64,000 nucleotides of DNA from Jannaschia sp. S6380 (GCF_023015695.1 NZ_JALKAS010000001.1:744001-808000); one strand, 5' to 3'; counted from the stretch's first letter, positions 32,129 through 41,721 are shown. Translations and numbers: made by a program. Notes: a model not told the origin generated them from the letters alone.

Positions 32129-33865
32129 TCAGCCACCCGCCTTTTCCAGGTTGTGGATGATTTGGTGCGTGTGCCCCCACCAGAACGCCGGGTGATTGTA
32201 GGCGTTCTCCGCCGTGGGCCAGCCCGTCCAGTAGGTCGTGTTGTAGGGAAGCAGCTTCGCGGCCTGCACCAGCGGGATGAAAGGCATTTCGGAATCGAGA
32301 TCGGCGTAGGCCCCGGCAACCATTCCAGGCAGAGCCGGATCGTCGCCCGCCATGTCGGCCATGTCGTTAACGGTGGCGGTATAGGCCTCCGCCGCCGCGC
32401 TGTCCCAACGTGCGCTGTTGTTGAACCCGGGGCTGCGTTCCCCCACCGGCACGACGCTGTCGGTCGTGTAGCGGCTCATCGACGTCCAGGGCTCGTTGAC
32501 GGACCCGCAGGACAGCCAGCTGTAGGACATCTCGTAGGCGCCGAAGGGCAGGACCTCGCCCCAGAACACGCCGTTCTCGACCGGAACGGCCTTGGCGGAA
32601 ATGCCGGCGCGGTTGAGTTGCTCGACGATGACATCGATCGTGCGGGTGTATTCCGTGGAAGCGGAATTGACGTGGATATCGACGGTGAGGTCTTCGCCAT
32701 CCTTCTCGTAGATGCCATCGTCGCCCTTGGCATATCCCGCCGCCTCGATGGCCATGGTGGCCGCATCGACATCCGCCGCGGGCGTCAGGCCGTGGCCGGC
32801 ATCGACGATCGCGTCGATATAGGGCTGCATGGCGCCATACTGGACGAACATCGTCTGCGAGGGGACGGTCGTGCCCTCGTAGGCGACGTTCACGATCTGG
32901 TTGCGGTCGATGATGTCGGCCACGGCCTGGCGCATGGCCGGATCGTCCCATGGCGCCACCGTGGTATTGATTTCGAGCTGGCGCGGGCACGGGTCCGGCC
33001 ACGCGAAGGGATAGCCCGCGTGCCACGCGATCACGTTGGGGTTCTGCGCCTGAAGGGCCTCGAACGTGCCGACGCTGACGTTCTGGCTGGCGTCGATCTG
33101 ATTCGTCGCCATGAGCTGCGCGCGGCTTTCCTCGCCCCCCGTCTCCAGCCAGATCAGGCGCCGTGGTTCCGGCAGGTCCATGAAGCCGGTCCTCGCACCC
33201 CACCAATCGTCGTTGCGGTCCCAGATCATCCGGTTCGTCGCCCCGGAACTGTAGGTATAGGGCCCGGTCCCGATCGGCGGATAGAATTCGAAGGTCGCGG
33301 GATCCTCGGCCTCGCTCCAGACATGCTCGGGCATGATCAGGAAGGAGCTGAAGAGCCGCACGCCGAAATTCTCCGCCGCGAAGCGCGGGTTGGGTTCGGC
33401 CAGGGTGAACTTTACCGTCAGGTCGTCGACCTTCTCGACGCTCTCCACCTGGGAACGGAGTGTCGCGGCCTCGCGTTCCGACAACTCCTCGTTGTCGAGC
33501 GCCATCTGGACGGTGAACACGACGTCGTCGGCGTTGAATGCCTCGCCGTCGGACCACTCCACGCCTTCGCGCAGCGCCATCGTCCACTCGGTGAAATCCT
33601 CGCTCGGCTCGATGCCGGTGGCCAGCCAGGGGTCGAGCTTGCCGGTGGTGTAGTTGAGGATGAACAACGGCTCCCACATCGCCTGATGCGCACCATGCTC
33701 GCGTTTCGTGCCGGCGGTGAACCAGTTGAAGTTCTCCGGGTCCTGGATGGTCCGGTCGAGATCGAAGATCACCGTATCCTCCCGCCCGACTTCCTGCGCG
33801 AACGTCATCCCCCCGGAAGCCGCGATCGCAATGGCCGATGCGGTCAGCATTATCGTTCGTTTCAT
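32129..33865 (-). CDS. ABC transporter substrate-binding protein, family 5
   Basis: A 578-residue periplasmic protein with a signal peptide (MKRTIMLTASAIAIAASGG...FA, about 1-24) and an SBP_bac_5 fold: DEALNP-like start, FTEWTMALREGVEWSDGEAFNADDVVFT, and a C-terminal SAKAVPVENGVFW region. Family members bind peptides but also oligosaccharides and opines. With a GH38 mannosidase in the operon, a mannose-containing ligand is inferred. A 133-base gap separates it from the permease gene. Confidence 0.9.
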   Translation of the reverse strand: MKRTIMLTASAIAIAASGGMTFAQEVGREDTVIFDLDRTIQDPENFNWFTAGTKREHGAHQAMWEPLFILNYTTGKLDPWLATGIEPSEDFTEWTMALREGVEWSDGEAFNADDVVFTVQMALDNEELSEREAATLRSQVESVEKVDDLTVKFTLAEPNPRFAAENFGVRLFSSFLIMPEHVWSEAEDPATFEFYPPIGTGPYTYSSGATNRMIWDRNDDWWGARTGFMDLPEPRRLIWLETGGEESRAQLMATNQIDASQNVSVGTFEALQAQNPNVIAWHAGYPFAWPDPCPRQLEINTTVAPWDDPAMRQAVADIIDRNQIVNVAYEGTTVPSQTMFVQYGAMQPYIDAIVDAGHGLTPAADVDAATMAIEAAGYAKGDDGIYEKDGEDLTVDIHVNSASTEYTRTIDVIVEQLNRAGISAKAVPVENGVFWGEVLPFGAYEMSYSWLSCGSVNEPWTSMSRYTTDSVVPVGERSPGFNNSARWDSAAAEAYTATVNDMADMAGDDPALPGMVAGAYADLDSEMPFIPLVQAAKLLPYNTTYWTGWPTAENAYNHPAFWWGHTHQIIHNLEKAGG

Positions 33866-33905
33866 GTCGTCCTCCCTAGACGCCACGCCCGACAGCGGGT
33901 GCGGC

Positions 33906-34586
33906 TCAACGCACGTAGTCTATCACCAGGACGCGCGTCGCGTCCGGGATGTCGCCTTTGCGGATGTCCACCTCATGCGCGCAGGCGAAATCCACGTTCT
34001 CGTCCTCGAAATGGTTCAGGAAGCTCTCGATCCACAGCGTATTGCGGGGCCGGTAGGTCAGCGTTCGGAAATGCATCGGAATGACGAACTTCGGGCGGAC
34101 GCGGCGGATCATGTCCATCAGATCGGGAAGCTCGATCGTGAGATAACCGCCGGCCAGCGCGAAAAGGACATCCACGCCTTCGAAGAACTGCTGCTGAGCC
34201 GTGGTGAGCGGGTTTCCGACATCGCCCATATGGGCAAAGCTGATCCCGTCCATCTCCCAGCGGTACATGCCGTTCTGGCCGGGCACTGCGTGTTCGGGGT
34301 GGTGATCCCATTCGGCCGCCTCGATGGCCTGCACGCGCAGGCCGGCCGCCTCGGCGGTTCCGCCGGCCCGCGCTACCTCCAGGGCGTTCAGCACCTCCGG
34401 TTCGCCCGAAATCAGGTCGGCGCGGCAATGGGCGTCATCGTCGTCCGATGAAATCAGGACCAGGTCGGCCGGATCACGGATCGGCGCATAGCCGACACCC
34501 TCCGGCGTATAGGGGTCGGTTATCACCGTCGGCCCGTCCTGCGGTCGCAGCCGAAATGCCGCGTGTCCATACCATTTTATCTGCAT
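33906..34586 (-). CDS. MBL-fold metal-dependent hydrolase (UlaG-like)
   Basis: A 226-residue metallo-beta-lactamase-fold protein, beginning MQIKWYGHAAFRL as UlaG/YddR-type hydrolases do. Further metal-site residues are SSDDDDAHCRAD, WDHHPEHAVPGQ, HMGDVG and VIPMHFRTL. It is cytoplasmic, with no signal. It sits between the PhyH-like gene (10 bases upstream) and the substrate-binding protein gene. Its substrate may be a lactone or phosphoester in the same pathway, which is inference. The ATG at 34586 is the start of the fold; the longer frame has no homology features. Confidence 0.8.
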   Translation of the reverse strand: MQIKWYGHAAFRLRPQDGPTVITDPYTPEGVGYAPIRDPADLVLISSDDDDAHCRADLISGEPEVLNALEVARAGGTAEAAGLRVQAIEAAEWDHHPEHAVPGQNGMYRWEMDGISFAHMGDVGNPLTTAQQQFFEGVDVLFALAGGYLTIELPDLMDMIRRVRPKFVIPMHFRTLTYRPRNTLWIESFLNHFEDENVDFACAHEVDIRKGDIPDATRVLVIDYVR

Positions 34587-34596
34587 GGCCCACCCA

Positions 34597-35427
34597 TCAG
34601 TTGTTGCCCACGACGCGCGGACTGGACGTCTTGGTGATGTCGTTGTTTTCGGGCCGCGAGTGATGCACCCAATGCCCCGACGGGTCGGCACCGCGGCAGA
34701 TGATGGCCTCCACCCCCCTGGCCCAGTCCGCATCGACCATGCGGACATCGGTCGGACAGTAGCGCAGCGTCAGACCACAACGCCGGCGGTCGGACATATT
34801 AGCGCGGCTGCCATGGACCAGCATATCGGCATGAAGGCTGATCTGCCCCGCCTTCAAGGTGTTCGTGAAGGGATCGCCCATGTCCTTCGTAGGCACGATG
34901 CCCTTATGGAACACGGAATCGGGGCCCATCGCCGACTGTGCGATCTGGCCGCGGTCATGGGTGCGCGGCAGGAAGCGCATCGCCGAATTGCCGTCGTCGA
35001 CGTCGTCGATGGCAAGCCAGACCGTCACGGTTCGCGCCGGCGAAAGCTTCCAGAAGCTCGCATCCTGGTGCCAGGGGACCTGTTTGGGGTCGCGCGGCGC
35101 CTTGCACAGTACGGCACTTGCCCAACATACGATGTCTGGTCCGATGATGTCCTCGACGCAATCGAGGATCCGGCCGTCGCGGGCGATCTCCCACAGCCCT
35201 GCCAATCGGGCCTGGTAGCAGTTGATGCCATAGGCGCCGTCCTCGCCCATGTCGGCGATCAGGCCATCGATATAGCGGCGAATGCGCGCCATCTCGCCGG
35301 CCGTGTAGATGTCGAAGGGCTGGATGAACCCCTCGCGGTTGTAATGCGCGATCTGGGCAGGCGTCAGGCGTTTCAGGTCGGTGTCAGTACTGGGCCTGAA
35401 GGACAGGTCGAGGATGTCCGTCTGCAT
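34597..35427 (-). CDS. PhyH-family Fe(II)/2-oxoglutarate dioxygenase
   Basis: A 276-residue protein with the phytanoyl-CoA dioxygenase fold. The metal site is H-x-D in PWHQDASFWKL plus the distal His in DMLVHGSRANMSDRRRCGLTLRY, whose Arg should bind 2-oxoglutarate. Family members hydroxylate diverse small molecules. It is the first gene of a leftward operon with the ABC transporter and mannosidase, divergent from an AraC-type regulator. The ATG at 35427 is used; upstream codons to 35532 cross the regulator's promoter. The substrate is unknown, possibly a substituent on the imported glycan. Confidence 0.82.
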   Translation of the reverse strand: MQTDILDLSFRPSTDTDLKRLTPAQIAHYNREGFIQPFDIYTAGEMARIRRYIDGLIADMGEDGAYGINCYQARLAGLWEIARDGRILDCVEDIIGPDIVCWASAVLCKAPRDPKQVPWHQDASFWKLSPARTVTVWLAIDDVDDGNSAMRFLPRTHDRGQIAQSAMGPDSVFHKGIVPTKDMGDPFTNTLKAGQISLHADMLVHGSRANMSDRRRCGLTLRYCPTDVRMVDADWARGVEAIICRGADPSGHWVHHSRPENNDITKTSSPRVVGNN

Positions 35428-35500
35428 GAGAACGTTCCCTGGCTTGGCCCCCGAAGTGTAGCAACCGCGCCGCCACGCCTCCATGACGCAGGTTGATCGG

Positions 35501-35557
35501 TTCTTGCGCCAGATTGACGTTTCGGCTGCCACGACGGAATTTCTTGTGCCAGAATGA
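35501..35557. promoter_or_regulatory. Direct repeats, probable AraC-type operator
   Basis: Two 17-base copies, TTCTTGCGCCAGATTGA (35501-35517) and TTCTTGTGCCAGAATGA (35541-35557), match at 15 positions. They are exactly 40 bases apart. The second ends four bases before the AraC-type gene's ATG. Direct repeats at near whole-turn spacing are typical AraC-family sites. Confidence 0.6.
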
Positions 35558-35561
35558 GGTC

Positions 35562-36407
35562 ATGCAGGTTCGATCCCTCCGTATCGATTCCTATCTCGCA
35601 CCGGGCGAACATTTCCACGTTGCCCGCAAGGCGCTCGACGCGCGGCGTCCCAGGTTTCTCCACCGTCATGACTTCCACGAGATGTTCCTGGTCGAGAAGG
35701 GAACGGTCCGGCACCGCGTCGACGATCACCAGGAGACATTGGAGCAGGGCAGCATCGTTTTCATCCGACCCGAAGATGCCCATTCGCTCTGGGCGGCGAA
35801 GGGCAAGAGCTGCTGGATCACCAACGTGATGTTCCGCAGCCAGACGGCGGACCACCTGCGCGCCCGCTACGGCGAAGAGATCGGCGCCCGGTTCTTCTGG
35901 CGCGAGGACCGGAGCCCCGACAGGTATCTGCTCTCGGGGCCGCGGATCGAACGCGCCGCAAACGCGCTTCTGGAGCTTCGGGCCGCGCGGCGGACGCTGA
36001 CGCGGATCGAACAGTTTCTGCTCTACGTGATGACGCGGATCGTGGACCACACGGTCATGGTTCCCTCGGACATGCCGTCCTGGCTGGCCTCCGCGTGCCA
36101 GGCGGCACGATCCCCGGAGGTCTTTCGCGGTGGCGCCCCCGCGCTGGTCGCCGCGACGGGAAGAAGTCACGAGCATGTCTGCCGCACGATCCGGCGACAT
36201 CTGGGCCTGTCGCCGTCGGCCTATGTGAACCGCATCCGCATGGAATTCGCCGCGATGCATCTCGGCTCTTCCGAGACCTCGATCGCCGACATCGCCGCGG
36301 ATTGCGGCACGGCGAATGTCAGCCACTTCTACAAGCTGTTCCAGGCGCACTACGGAAGCACGCCGAAACAATACAGGATGCGCCACCGCAAGAACCCGGT
36401 TCACTGA
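35562..36407 (+). CDS. AraC-family transcriptional regulator
   Basis: A 281-residue regulator. The N-terminal cupin-like sensor domain includes HRHDFHEMFLVEKGTVRHRV-type His residues and IRPEDAHSLWA. The C-terminal double helix-turn-helix has GRSHEHVCRTIRRHLGLSPSAYVNRIRMEFA and SIADIAADCGTANVSHFYKLFQAHYGSTPKQYR. Such regulators usually sense a sugar. Divergence from the PhyH/ABC/mannosidase operon, and direct repeats between them, make that operon the likely target. Confidence 0.88.
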   Translation: MQVRSLRIDSYLAPGEHFHVARKALDARRPRFLHRHDFHEMFLVEKGTVRHRVDDHQETLEQGSIVFIRPEDAHSLWAAKGKSCWITNVMFRSQTADHLRARYGEEIGARFFWREDRSPDRYLLSGPRIERAANALLELRAARRTLTRIEQFLLYVMTRIVDHTVMVPSDMPSWLASACQAARSPEVFRGGAPALVAATGRSHEHVCRTIRRHLGLSPSAYVNRIRMEFAAMHLGSSETSIADIAADCGTANVSHFYKLFQAHYGSTPKQYRMRHRKNPVH

Positions 36408-36634
36408 CCGCGCCGACAGCGGCCGGAACGGCACGGGCATGTGGCGGCGATCCCCGGTTCAAGGCCCCTTCCGGGTCGGCCGTGGACCTGAACCGGGGTG
36501 TCGTGCGTTGGCAGGGCTCAAGGGACCGATACGGAATGAAGGGGGCGCCGTCGTCGGATCGCGCCGCCATCACCATTTCGGCAGGGCCGTCGCCACGCGG
36601 TCCGGTACCGCGACGCACACGACGGAAAGACCGC

Positions 36635-38068
36635 ATGACCCAGACACCGATCATCGACAGCGAGGCGACCGTCTGGCGTCGGGTGAATGCCGATCGATTG
36701 GCGATCATCGTCGACGGGGCCGAGTATTTCCGCGCGGTCAAGAGCGCGATCCTCCAGGCCAAGGAACAGGTTCTGATGGTCGGCTGGGATTTCGACACGC
36801 GCATCCCGCTGGAGCCCGGCGGCCCGACCATGGAGGGCCCGAACGAACTGGGCGACTTCCTGAACTGGATCATCGACGAGCGGCCCGAAGTCGAGATGCG
36901 GATCCTGAAATGGAACCTCGGCATGGTCGAGTCGCTCAAACGCGGAGAGACCCCCCTGTTCATCCTGGAATGGATGACGCGGGACGGGATCGAGTTGAAG
37001 CTGGACGCCGCGCACCCACCCGGGGCCAGCCATCACCAGAAGATCATCGTCATCGACGACGCCGTGGCCTTTTGCGGCGGCATCGACGTGACCAAGGGCC
37101 GTTGGGACACCCGCGCGCATCGCGATGACGATCCCGAACGGACGGACACGCATGGCAAGCCGTTGAAGCCTTGGCATGACGCCACGACTTGCTCCGACGG
37201 CGAGATCGCCCATGCGCTTGGTCTGATCTGCCGCGAACGCTGGCGTCGTGCGACCGGCGAGGAGGTGGCGGAGCCGGAAGGGGGAAACGCCCCATGGCCC
37301 GACGGGATCGAGCCGGCCTTCCGCGACGTGGAGGTCGGAATTTCGCGCACGAACGGCGCCTTCGACGAGTACGAGCAGGTCTCGGAGATCGAGCGGATGA
37401 CGCTCGCGATGATCGCCGAGGCGCGAGAGACGCTGTACATCGAAAGCCAGTACTTCGCGTCCCGCAAGATCGCCGAGGCCATCTGCAAGCGCCTCTCCGA
37501 CGCCAAGTGTCCCGAAATCGTTCTGATCAACCCGCAGTCGCAGGATGGCTGGCTGGAGGAGAAGACGATGGGATCGGCCCGGTCCAAGCTCCTGCACATG
37601 GTCCGACAGGCCGACGCGCACGACCGCTTTCGCCTCTACTATCCCGTCACGGAAGGGGGGAACCCGATCTACGTCCATGCCAAGATCATGATTGCCGACG
37701 ACAGGGCGCTGAAGATCGGGTCGGCCAACCTGAACAACCGTTCGATGGGGCTGGATACGGAATGCGACCTCTCGGTCTCGGCCGAACCCGACGACGCGGA
37801 ACTGCGCCTCGCGATCCGCAACGTGCGCGACGATCTGCTCTGCGAACATCTGGGCGTCGACCGACAGACGCTGACGGCCAAGCTGCAGCCGACCGGATCG
37901 CTGATCGCGACAATCGAGGCTTTCGGCGACCGGGGCCGCGGCCTCCGCGAGCTGCCGGCGCGCGAGGTCGACGCGGTGGACGAGACCCTTCGCGAAGGGG
38001 AGCTGTTCGACCCGGAACGCCCCGGCAAGCTGATCGACCGCATGAAGGGTTGGGTGGGCGCGGACTGA
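36635..38068 (+). CDS. Phospholipase D-family protein
   Basis: A 477-residue protein with two HKD catalytic motifs: H134-x-K136 in ASHHQKIIVIDDAVAFCGG, and H348 in VHAKIMIADDRALKIGSANLNNR, with the Asn/Ser of SANLNNRS. No signal peptide or N-terminal membrane helix is present, unlike cardiolipin synthase. It resembles bacterial phospholipase D enzymes similar to eukaryotic PLD, which cleave phosphatidylcholine. The ATG at 36635 is chosen; upstream sequence is non-coding. No operon partner is evident. Confidence 0.83.
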   Translation: MTQTPIIDSEATVWRRVNADRLAIIVDGAEYFRAVKSAILQAKEQVLMVGWDFDTRIPLEPGGPTMEGPNELGDFLNWIIDERPEVEMRILKWNLGMVESLKRGETPLFILEWMTRDGIELKLDAAHPPGASHHQKIIVIDDAVAFCGGIDVTKGRWDTRAHRDDDPERTDTHGKPLKPWHDATTCSDGEIAHALGLICRERWRRATGEEVAEPEGGNAPWPDGIEPAFRDVEVGISRTNGAFDEYEQVSEIERMTLAMIAEARETLYIESQYFASRKIAEAICKRLSDAKCPEIVLINPQSQDGWLEEKTMGSARSKLLHMVRQADAHDRFRLYYPVTEGGNPIYVHAKIMIADDRALKIGSANLNNRSMGLDTECDLSVSAEPDDAELRLAIRNVRDDLLCEHLGVDRQTLTAKLQPTGSLIATIEAFGDRGRGLRELPAREVDAVDETLREGELFDPERPGKLIDRMKGWVGAD

Positions 38069-38793
38069 TCCGCGCCGCGCGCCGCCAGCAGGCTCGGTAC
38101 CGTTTGGTCATAAGGTCATCACCATTCAGGAAGGGTTCTGCCCTGAACATTTCCGCCCCGGTACTCACATCCAGAATTGATGCCTGCTCGGCCAGGGCAA
38201 GATGATGCCAAACGACACTTTTCAACCAAAGCGGCAAAGCAGCCGTTCGACTGGCCCGAGGATACGCTGCGTCGGGTGCGCCCGGTCGATGCACCCTCCT
38301 CGCCGACGTCGCGGTGGTTCACCAAGGCGTCGTCACGCGGCAGTTGCCGACGAAGGCCCCCCGCCGCCCCGGGAACCGCACGAAGAGGTTCGCATCCACC
38401 AGCTGACCCACGGCAATGGGGTTGACGCCGTATGCCGCCTCGATTTCGTTGCCGCCAGGCAAGGGTCCGCCGACTTTCGTTCCCCCCGATGATGGCACCG
38501 CATATCGGTGAAGACTGACTGTATGGCGGCATCCTTCCCTTTCGGCTCAGTGCCGGACCCCGGGCCGCAACCCTGTTTGTCGCGGGATCTTCCAACTTCG
38601 ATCCCTGGAAAGTCATAGCCTCCAACCGATCAGGGGCACGTTGCCCTGTCTTTCTACCGCTCCGGTTCTGCCGACGCGATCGGGAAGCCTGGCATCGCCA
38701 ATGATGATGCCAGGCTTCCCGATCCGGCATGCAGCATATCGGCACCCCGCGTCTACAACCGCAGGGGGAACAGTCCATTCAGGGAGGAATAGG
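38069..38793. other. Intergenic region before the Tct operon
   Basis: 725 bases with only short overlapping frames on both strands, none with recognisable domains; it may hold decayed coding sequence. The clear structure is the long hairpin at 38678-38724. A good ribosome site (AGGGAGGAAT) sits just before the tctC-like start at 38794. Confidence 0.55.
38678..38724. repeat. Perfect 19-base inverted repeat with 9-base loop
   Basis: GATCGGGAAGCCTGGCATC (38678-38696) is exactly complementary to 38706-38724, leaving a 9-base loop. It lies about 70 bases before the tctC-like ATG. Possible meanings are a terminator or attenuator in the leader, or a small mobile-element end pair. Confidence 0.65.
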
Positions 38794-39768
38794 ATGGAAC
38801 TCAAGGGAATCGTATCGGGCAAGCTCGTCCTCGCGACCGTCGCCGTCATGTCGGTAAATGCCGCGCCGGCCTCGGCGGCGGAATGCATCGCGCCGTCGAA
38901 CCCGGGGGGCGGATGGGACTTTACCTGCCGAACCATCGGGCGGATCCTGACGGAACTGGATCTGGTCGACGGCAACGTGCAGGTCACGAACATGCCCGGC
39001 GGCGTGGGCGCCGTCACCTACGCCATGGTCGCGTCCGACCGTCCGGATGACGCCGACCTGATCGTCGCCACCTCGACCGTGGGGATCACCCAGATCGCAC
39101 AGGGGCGCTATCCCGCCCCGCTCGACACGATGCGGTATCTGGGCATGCTGGGCGCCGATGTCGGCGTGATCGCCGTCGACGACGACAGCGAGATCCAGTC
39201 GCTGGAGCAACTCAACGAGATCATGGTGAACGATCCCGCCTCGATCGTCACCGCCGGTTCCTCGGCGGCGGGCGGATGGGATCACCTTCGCCTTCTGATG
39301 GTCGCCAAGGAAGCCGGGCTGGAGGATCTGGGACAGCTTCGCTGGGTCCAGTTCGACGGCGGCACCGATGCGGTCACGCAGATGATGGGCGGCCAGATCG
39401 ACGTCGTGTCGACCGATATCGGCGAGATCGGCGGGTTCGTCGAATCCGGTGACATCCGCATCCTCGCGGCACTCTCGGACGAGCCGATCCCGGCCTTTCC
39501 CGACGTGCCCACGGCCAAGTCGCTAGGCATCGACGTGACCGGCTACAACTGGCGCGGCCTCTATACCGGTGGCGAAGTCTCGGACGAGGACTATGCCGCC
39601 TGGGTCGAGAAGCTCGAGACCCTCTACAACTCCGACGAATGGCAGACCGCCGCGGTGGAGTTCGGCCTGGTTCCGATCTGGCGCGGGGGCGACGATTTCG
39701 AAGCCTATGTGCGCGAGCAGGAGAAGGTGATGGGCGACATCTCCCGCGAAATCGGCGTCATCGAATGA
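38794..39768 (+). CDS. tctC: Tripartite tricarboxylate transporter substrate-binding protein
   Basis: A 324-residue periplasmic protein with a signal peptide (1-28, ending ASA). The TctC/Bug fold shows in CIAPSNPGGGWDFTCR near the N-terminus, which binds carboxylates, then NMPGGVGAVTY and SSAAGGWDHLRLL. Bug proteins bind citrate, sugar acids or aromatic acids. It leads an operon with tctB, tctA and four sugar-acid enzymes, so an aldonic acid-like substrate is likely. ATGA overlap with tctB. Confidence 0.9.
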   Translation: MELKGIVSGKLVLATVAVMSVNAAPASAAECIAPSNPGGGWDFTCRTIGRILTELDLVDGNVQVTNMPGGVGAVTYAMVASDRPDDADLIVATSTVGITQIAQGRYPAPLDTMRYLGMLGADVGVIAVDDDSEIQSLEQLNEIMVNDPASIVTAGSSAAGGWDHLRLLMVAKEAGLEDLGQLRWVQFDGGTDAVTQMMGGQIDVVSTDIGEIGGFVESGDIRILAALSDEPIPAFPDVPTAKSLGIDVTGYNWRGLYTGGEVSDEDYAAWVEKLETLYNSDEWQTAAVEFGLVPIWRGGDDFEAYVREQEKVMGDISREIGVIE

Positions 39769-40202
39769 GCGTAAGGCTCGCAGGCGCCGCGATCCTGGTG
39801 GTCGCGGCGTTCTACACCTATTTCGGACGCGGCTATTCCGCCGCGTTCGGGGACGTGCTGGGGCCCTCGGTCTTTCCCGTCTTGGTGGGCACGGTCGCGA
39901 TGATCCTGGCCGGCTCGCTCGTGATCTTTCCGTCGGGCACGGTTGCCTGGCCAAGCGCGGGTCGGATGGGCCGGCAGCTCGGCGCACTGGTCGTCCTGTT
40001 CGGCTATGCCTGGGTGCTGGTGCCGTTGGGCTTTCCGCTGGCGACGTTCGGCCTGATCGCGGGGCTGGCCATCGTATTGGGCGGCCCCGTCTGGAAATCT
40101 ATCCTTCTCGGTGCCGTCATGTCCCTGGGCCTCTGGGCGCTGTTCGACCAGGTGCTCGGCCTGCCGCTCGCCTTTCTGGGCGATGCTCTGACGGGGGGGT
40201 GA
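39765..40202 (+). CDS. tctB: Tripartite tricarboxylate transporter small membrane subunit
   Basis: A 145-residue membrane protein with four hydrophobic helices and the TctB layout. Position between tctC-like and tctA-like genes, with ATGA overlap at the 5' end and a four-base gap at the 3' end, supports the call. It joins TctA to form the permease. Confidence 0.86.
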   Translation: MSVRLAGAAILVVAAFYTYFGRGYSAAFGDVLGPSVFPVLVGTVAMILAGSLVIFPSGTVAWPSAGRMGRQLGALVVLFGYAWVLVPLGFPLATFGLIAGLAIVLGGPVWKSILLGAVMSLGLWALFDQVLGLPLAFLGDALTGG

Positions 40203-40206
40203 TCCG

Positions 40207-41721
40207 ATGGACGTCTTCGCACAACTCGCCACCGGGTTCACCGTCGCGCTCACGCCGCTGAACCTGACGCTTCTGCTCCTGGGCTGCTTCTCGGGCACGC
40301 TGATCGGCGCGATGCCGGGGCTTGGGCCCGTCAATGGCGTGGCCATCCTGATCCCGCTGACCTTCAGCTTCGGCTTCGACGCCACCTCGTCCCTGATCCT
40401 GCTGTCGGCGGTCTATTTCGGCTGCATGTACGGCGGACGCATCAGCTCGATCCTGCTAAACATTCCGGGGGACGAGCCTGCGGTGATGACCACGCTCGAC
40501 GGCTATCCGATGGCCCAGCAGGGGCGGGCCGCCGACGCTTTGGGCATCTCCGGCGTCGCCTCCTTCGTGGGCGCGACCTTCGCCGTGATCGGCCTGTCGC
40601 TTTTCGCGCCGCTTCTGGCGCGCGCGGCGATCCATTTCGGGCCGGCGGACTATTTCGCGCTCTATATCCTGGCCTTCGCGACGATCGGCGGCGTGGCCGG
40701 TGTCGACCCTCGCAAGACGCTGCTTTCGGCCCTGATCGGGTTGATGATCGCGACCATAGGTCTGGACCCGATCTCGGGCGTGCCGCGGTTCACCGGCGGC
40801 GATTTCCACCTCTACGACGGGATCGAGGCCATGGTGGCCCTTGTCGGGCTCTTCGCCATCTCCGAGGTGCTGATGCTGCTCGAGGCGCATCTCAAGGATC
40901 GCAAGAACGCGATCCCCGTCACGTCATGGCTTCCCGATTTCCGCGCGATCGCAGCAACCAAATGGGCGATGGCGCGCGGCTCGGTGATCGGCTTCGTCGC
41001 CGGCGTGCTGCCGGGCGCCGGCGCTTCGCTGGGCTCGGTCATGTCCTATTCGATGGAAAAGCAGGCCAGCGACAAGGACGGAACCTTCGGCAAGGGCGAC
41101 CCGCGCGGCGTCGCGGCCCCCGAGGCCGGCAACAACGCGGCCTCGGGCGGCGCGCTCATTCCGATGCTCTCGCTGGGCGTTCCGGGCTCGGGCACGACGG
41201 CGGTGATGCTGGCGATGCTGATCTCGCTCAACGTACAACCCGGCCCCCTGCTGTTCGAGCGGCAGCCGGAGCTGGTCTGGGGCCTGGTCGCGTCGCTATA
41301 CATGGCGAACCTCACGCTGCTGGTGCTCAACCTGCCGCTGATCGGGATCTTCACGCGGCTGATGGCGGTGCCGACCTGGGCGCTGATGCCGGTCGTGGCG
41401 GCGGTCAGTTTCGTGGGCGTGTTCTCGATCTCCAACTCGGTGTTCCACCTGGAGATGATGATCGCCTTCGGCGTGCTGGGCTACATCCTGCGCAAACTCG
41501 ACGTCAGCCTCGTGCCCCTGGTACTGGGTCTGCTTCTGGGCGGCGACATGGAGCGGAACCTGCGCCGGGCCATGTCGATCTCGAACGGAGACTGGGGCGT
41601 GCTGCTGGAGAGCCCGATCTCGATCACGCTCTACATCATGACGGCGGGGTTCCTGGCGCTGTCGATCTGGCTTACGCGGCGTGACCACAAACGGACGCAG
41701 GCGCGGGTCCTCGAGGGATGA
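40207..41721 (+). CDS. tctA: Tripartite tricarboxylate transporter large permease
   Basis: A 504-residue protein with about eleven to twelve membrane helices. TctA motifs are GTLIGAMPGLGPVNGVAILIPL at the first helices and a second PGAGASLGSVMSYSMEK repeat, each with the glycine-rich stretch expected to face the substrate. It uses an ion gradient to import the carboxylate delivered by TctC. The last codon overlaps the dehydrogenase gene (ATGA). Confidence 0.92.
   Translation: MDVFAQLATGFTVALTPLNLTLLLLGCFSGTLIGAMPGLGPVNGVAILIPLTFSFGFDATSSLILLSAVYFGCMYGGRISSILLNIPGDEPAVMTTLDGYPMAQQGRAADALGISGVASFVGATFAVIGLSLFAPLLARAAIHFGPADYFALYILAFATIGGVAGVDPRKTLLSALIGLMIATIGLDPISGVPRFTGGDFHLYDGIEAMVALVGLFAISEVLMLLEAHLKDRKNAIPVTSWLPDFRAIAATKWAMARGSVIGFVAGVLPGAGASLGSVMSYSMEKQASDKDGTFGKGDPRGVAAPEAGNNAASGGALIPMLSLGVPGSGTTAVMLAMLISLNVQPGPLLFERQPELVWGLVASLYMANLTLLVLNLPLIGIFTRLMAVPTWALMPVVAAVSFVGVFSISNSVFHLEMMIAFGVLGYILRKLDVSLVPLVLGLLLGGDMERNLRRAMSISNGDWGVLLESPISITLYIMTAGFLALSIWLTRRDHKRTQARVLEG

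Noticed and set aside
32087-34084. Plus-strand frame of 665 codons opposite the substrate-binding protein
   Set aside because: Antisense shadow; the minus strand has a signal peptide and family 5 SBP motifs.
38119-38778. Minus-strand frame of 219 codons in the 38 kb gap
   Set aside because: Low-complexity Arg/Gly composition, no start signal, and it runs through the perfect hairpin.
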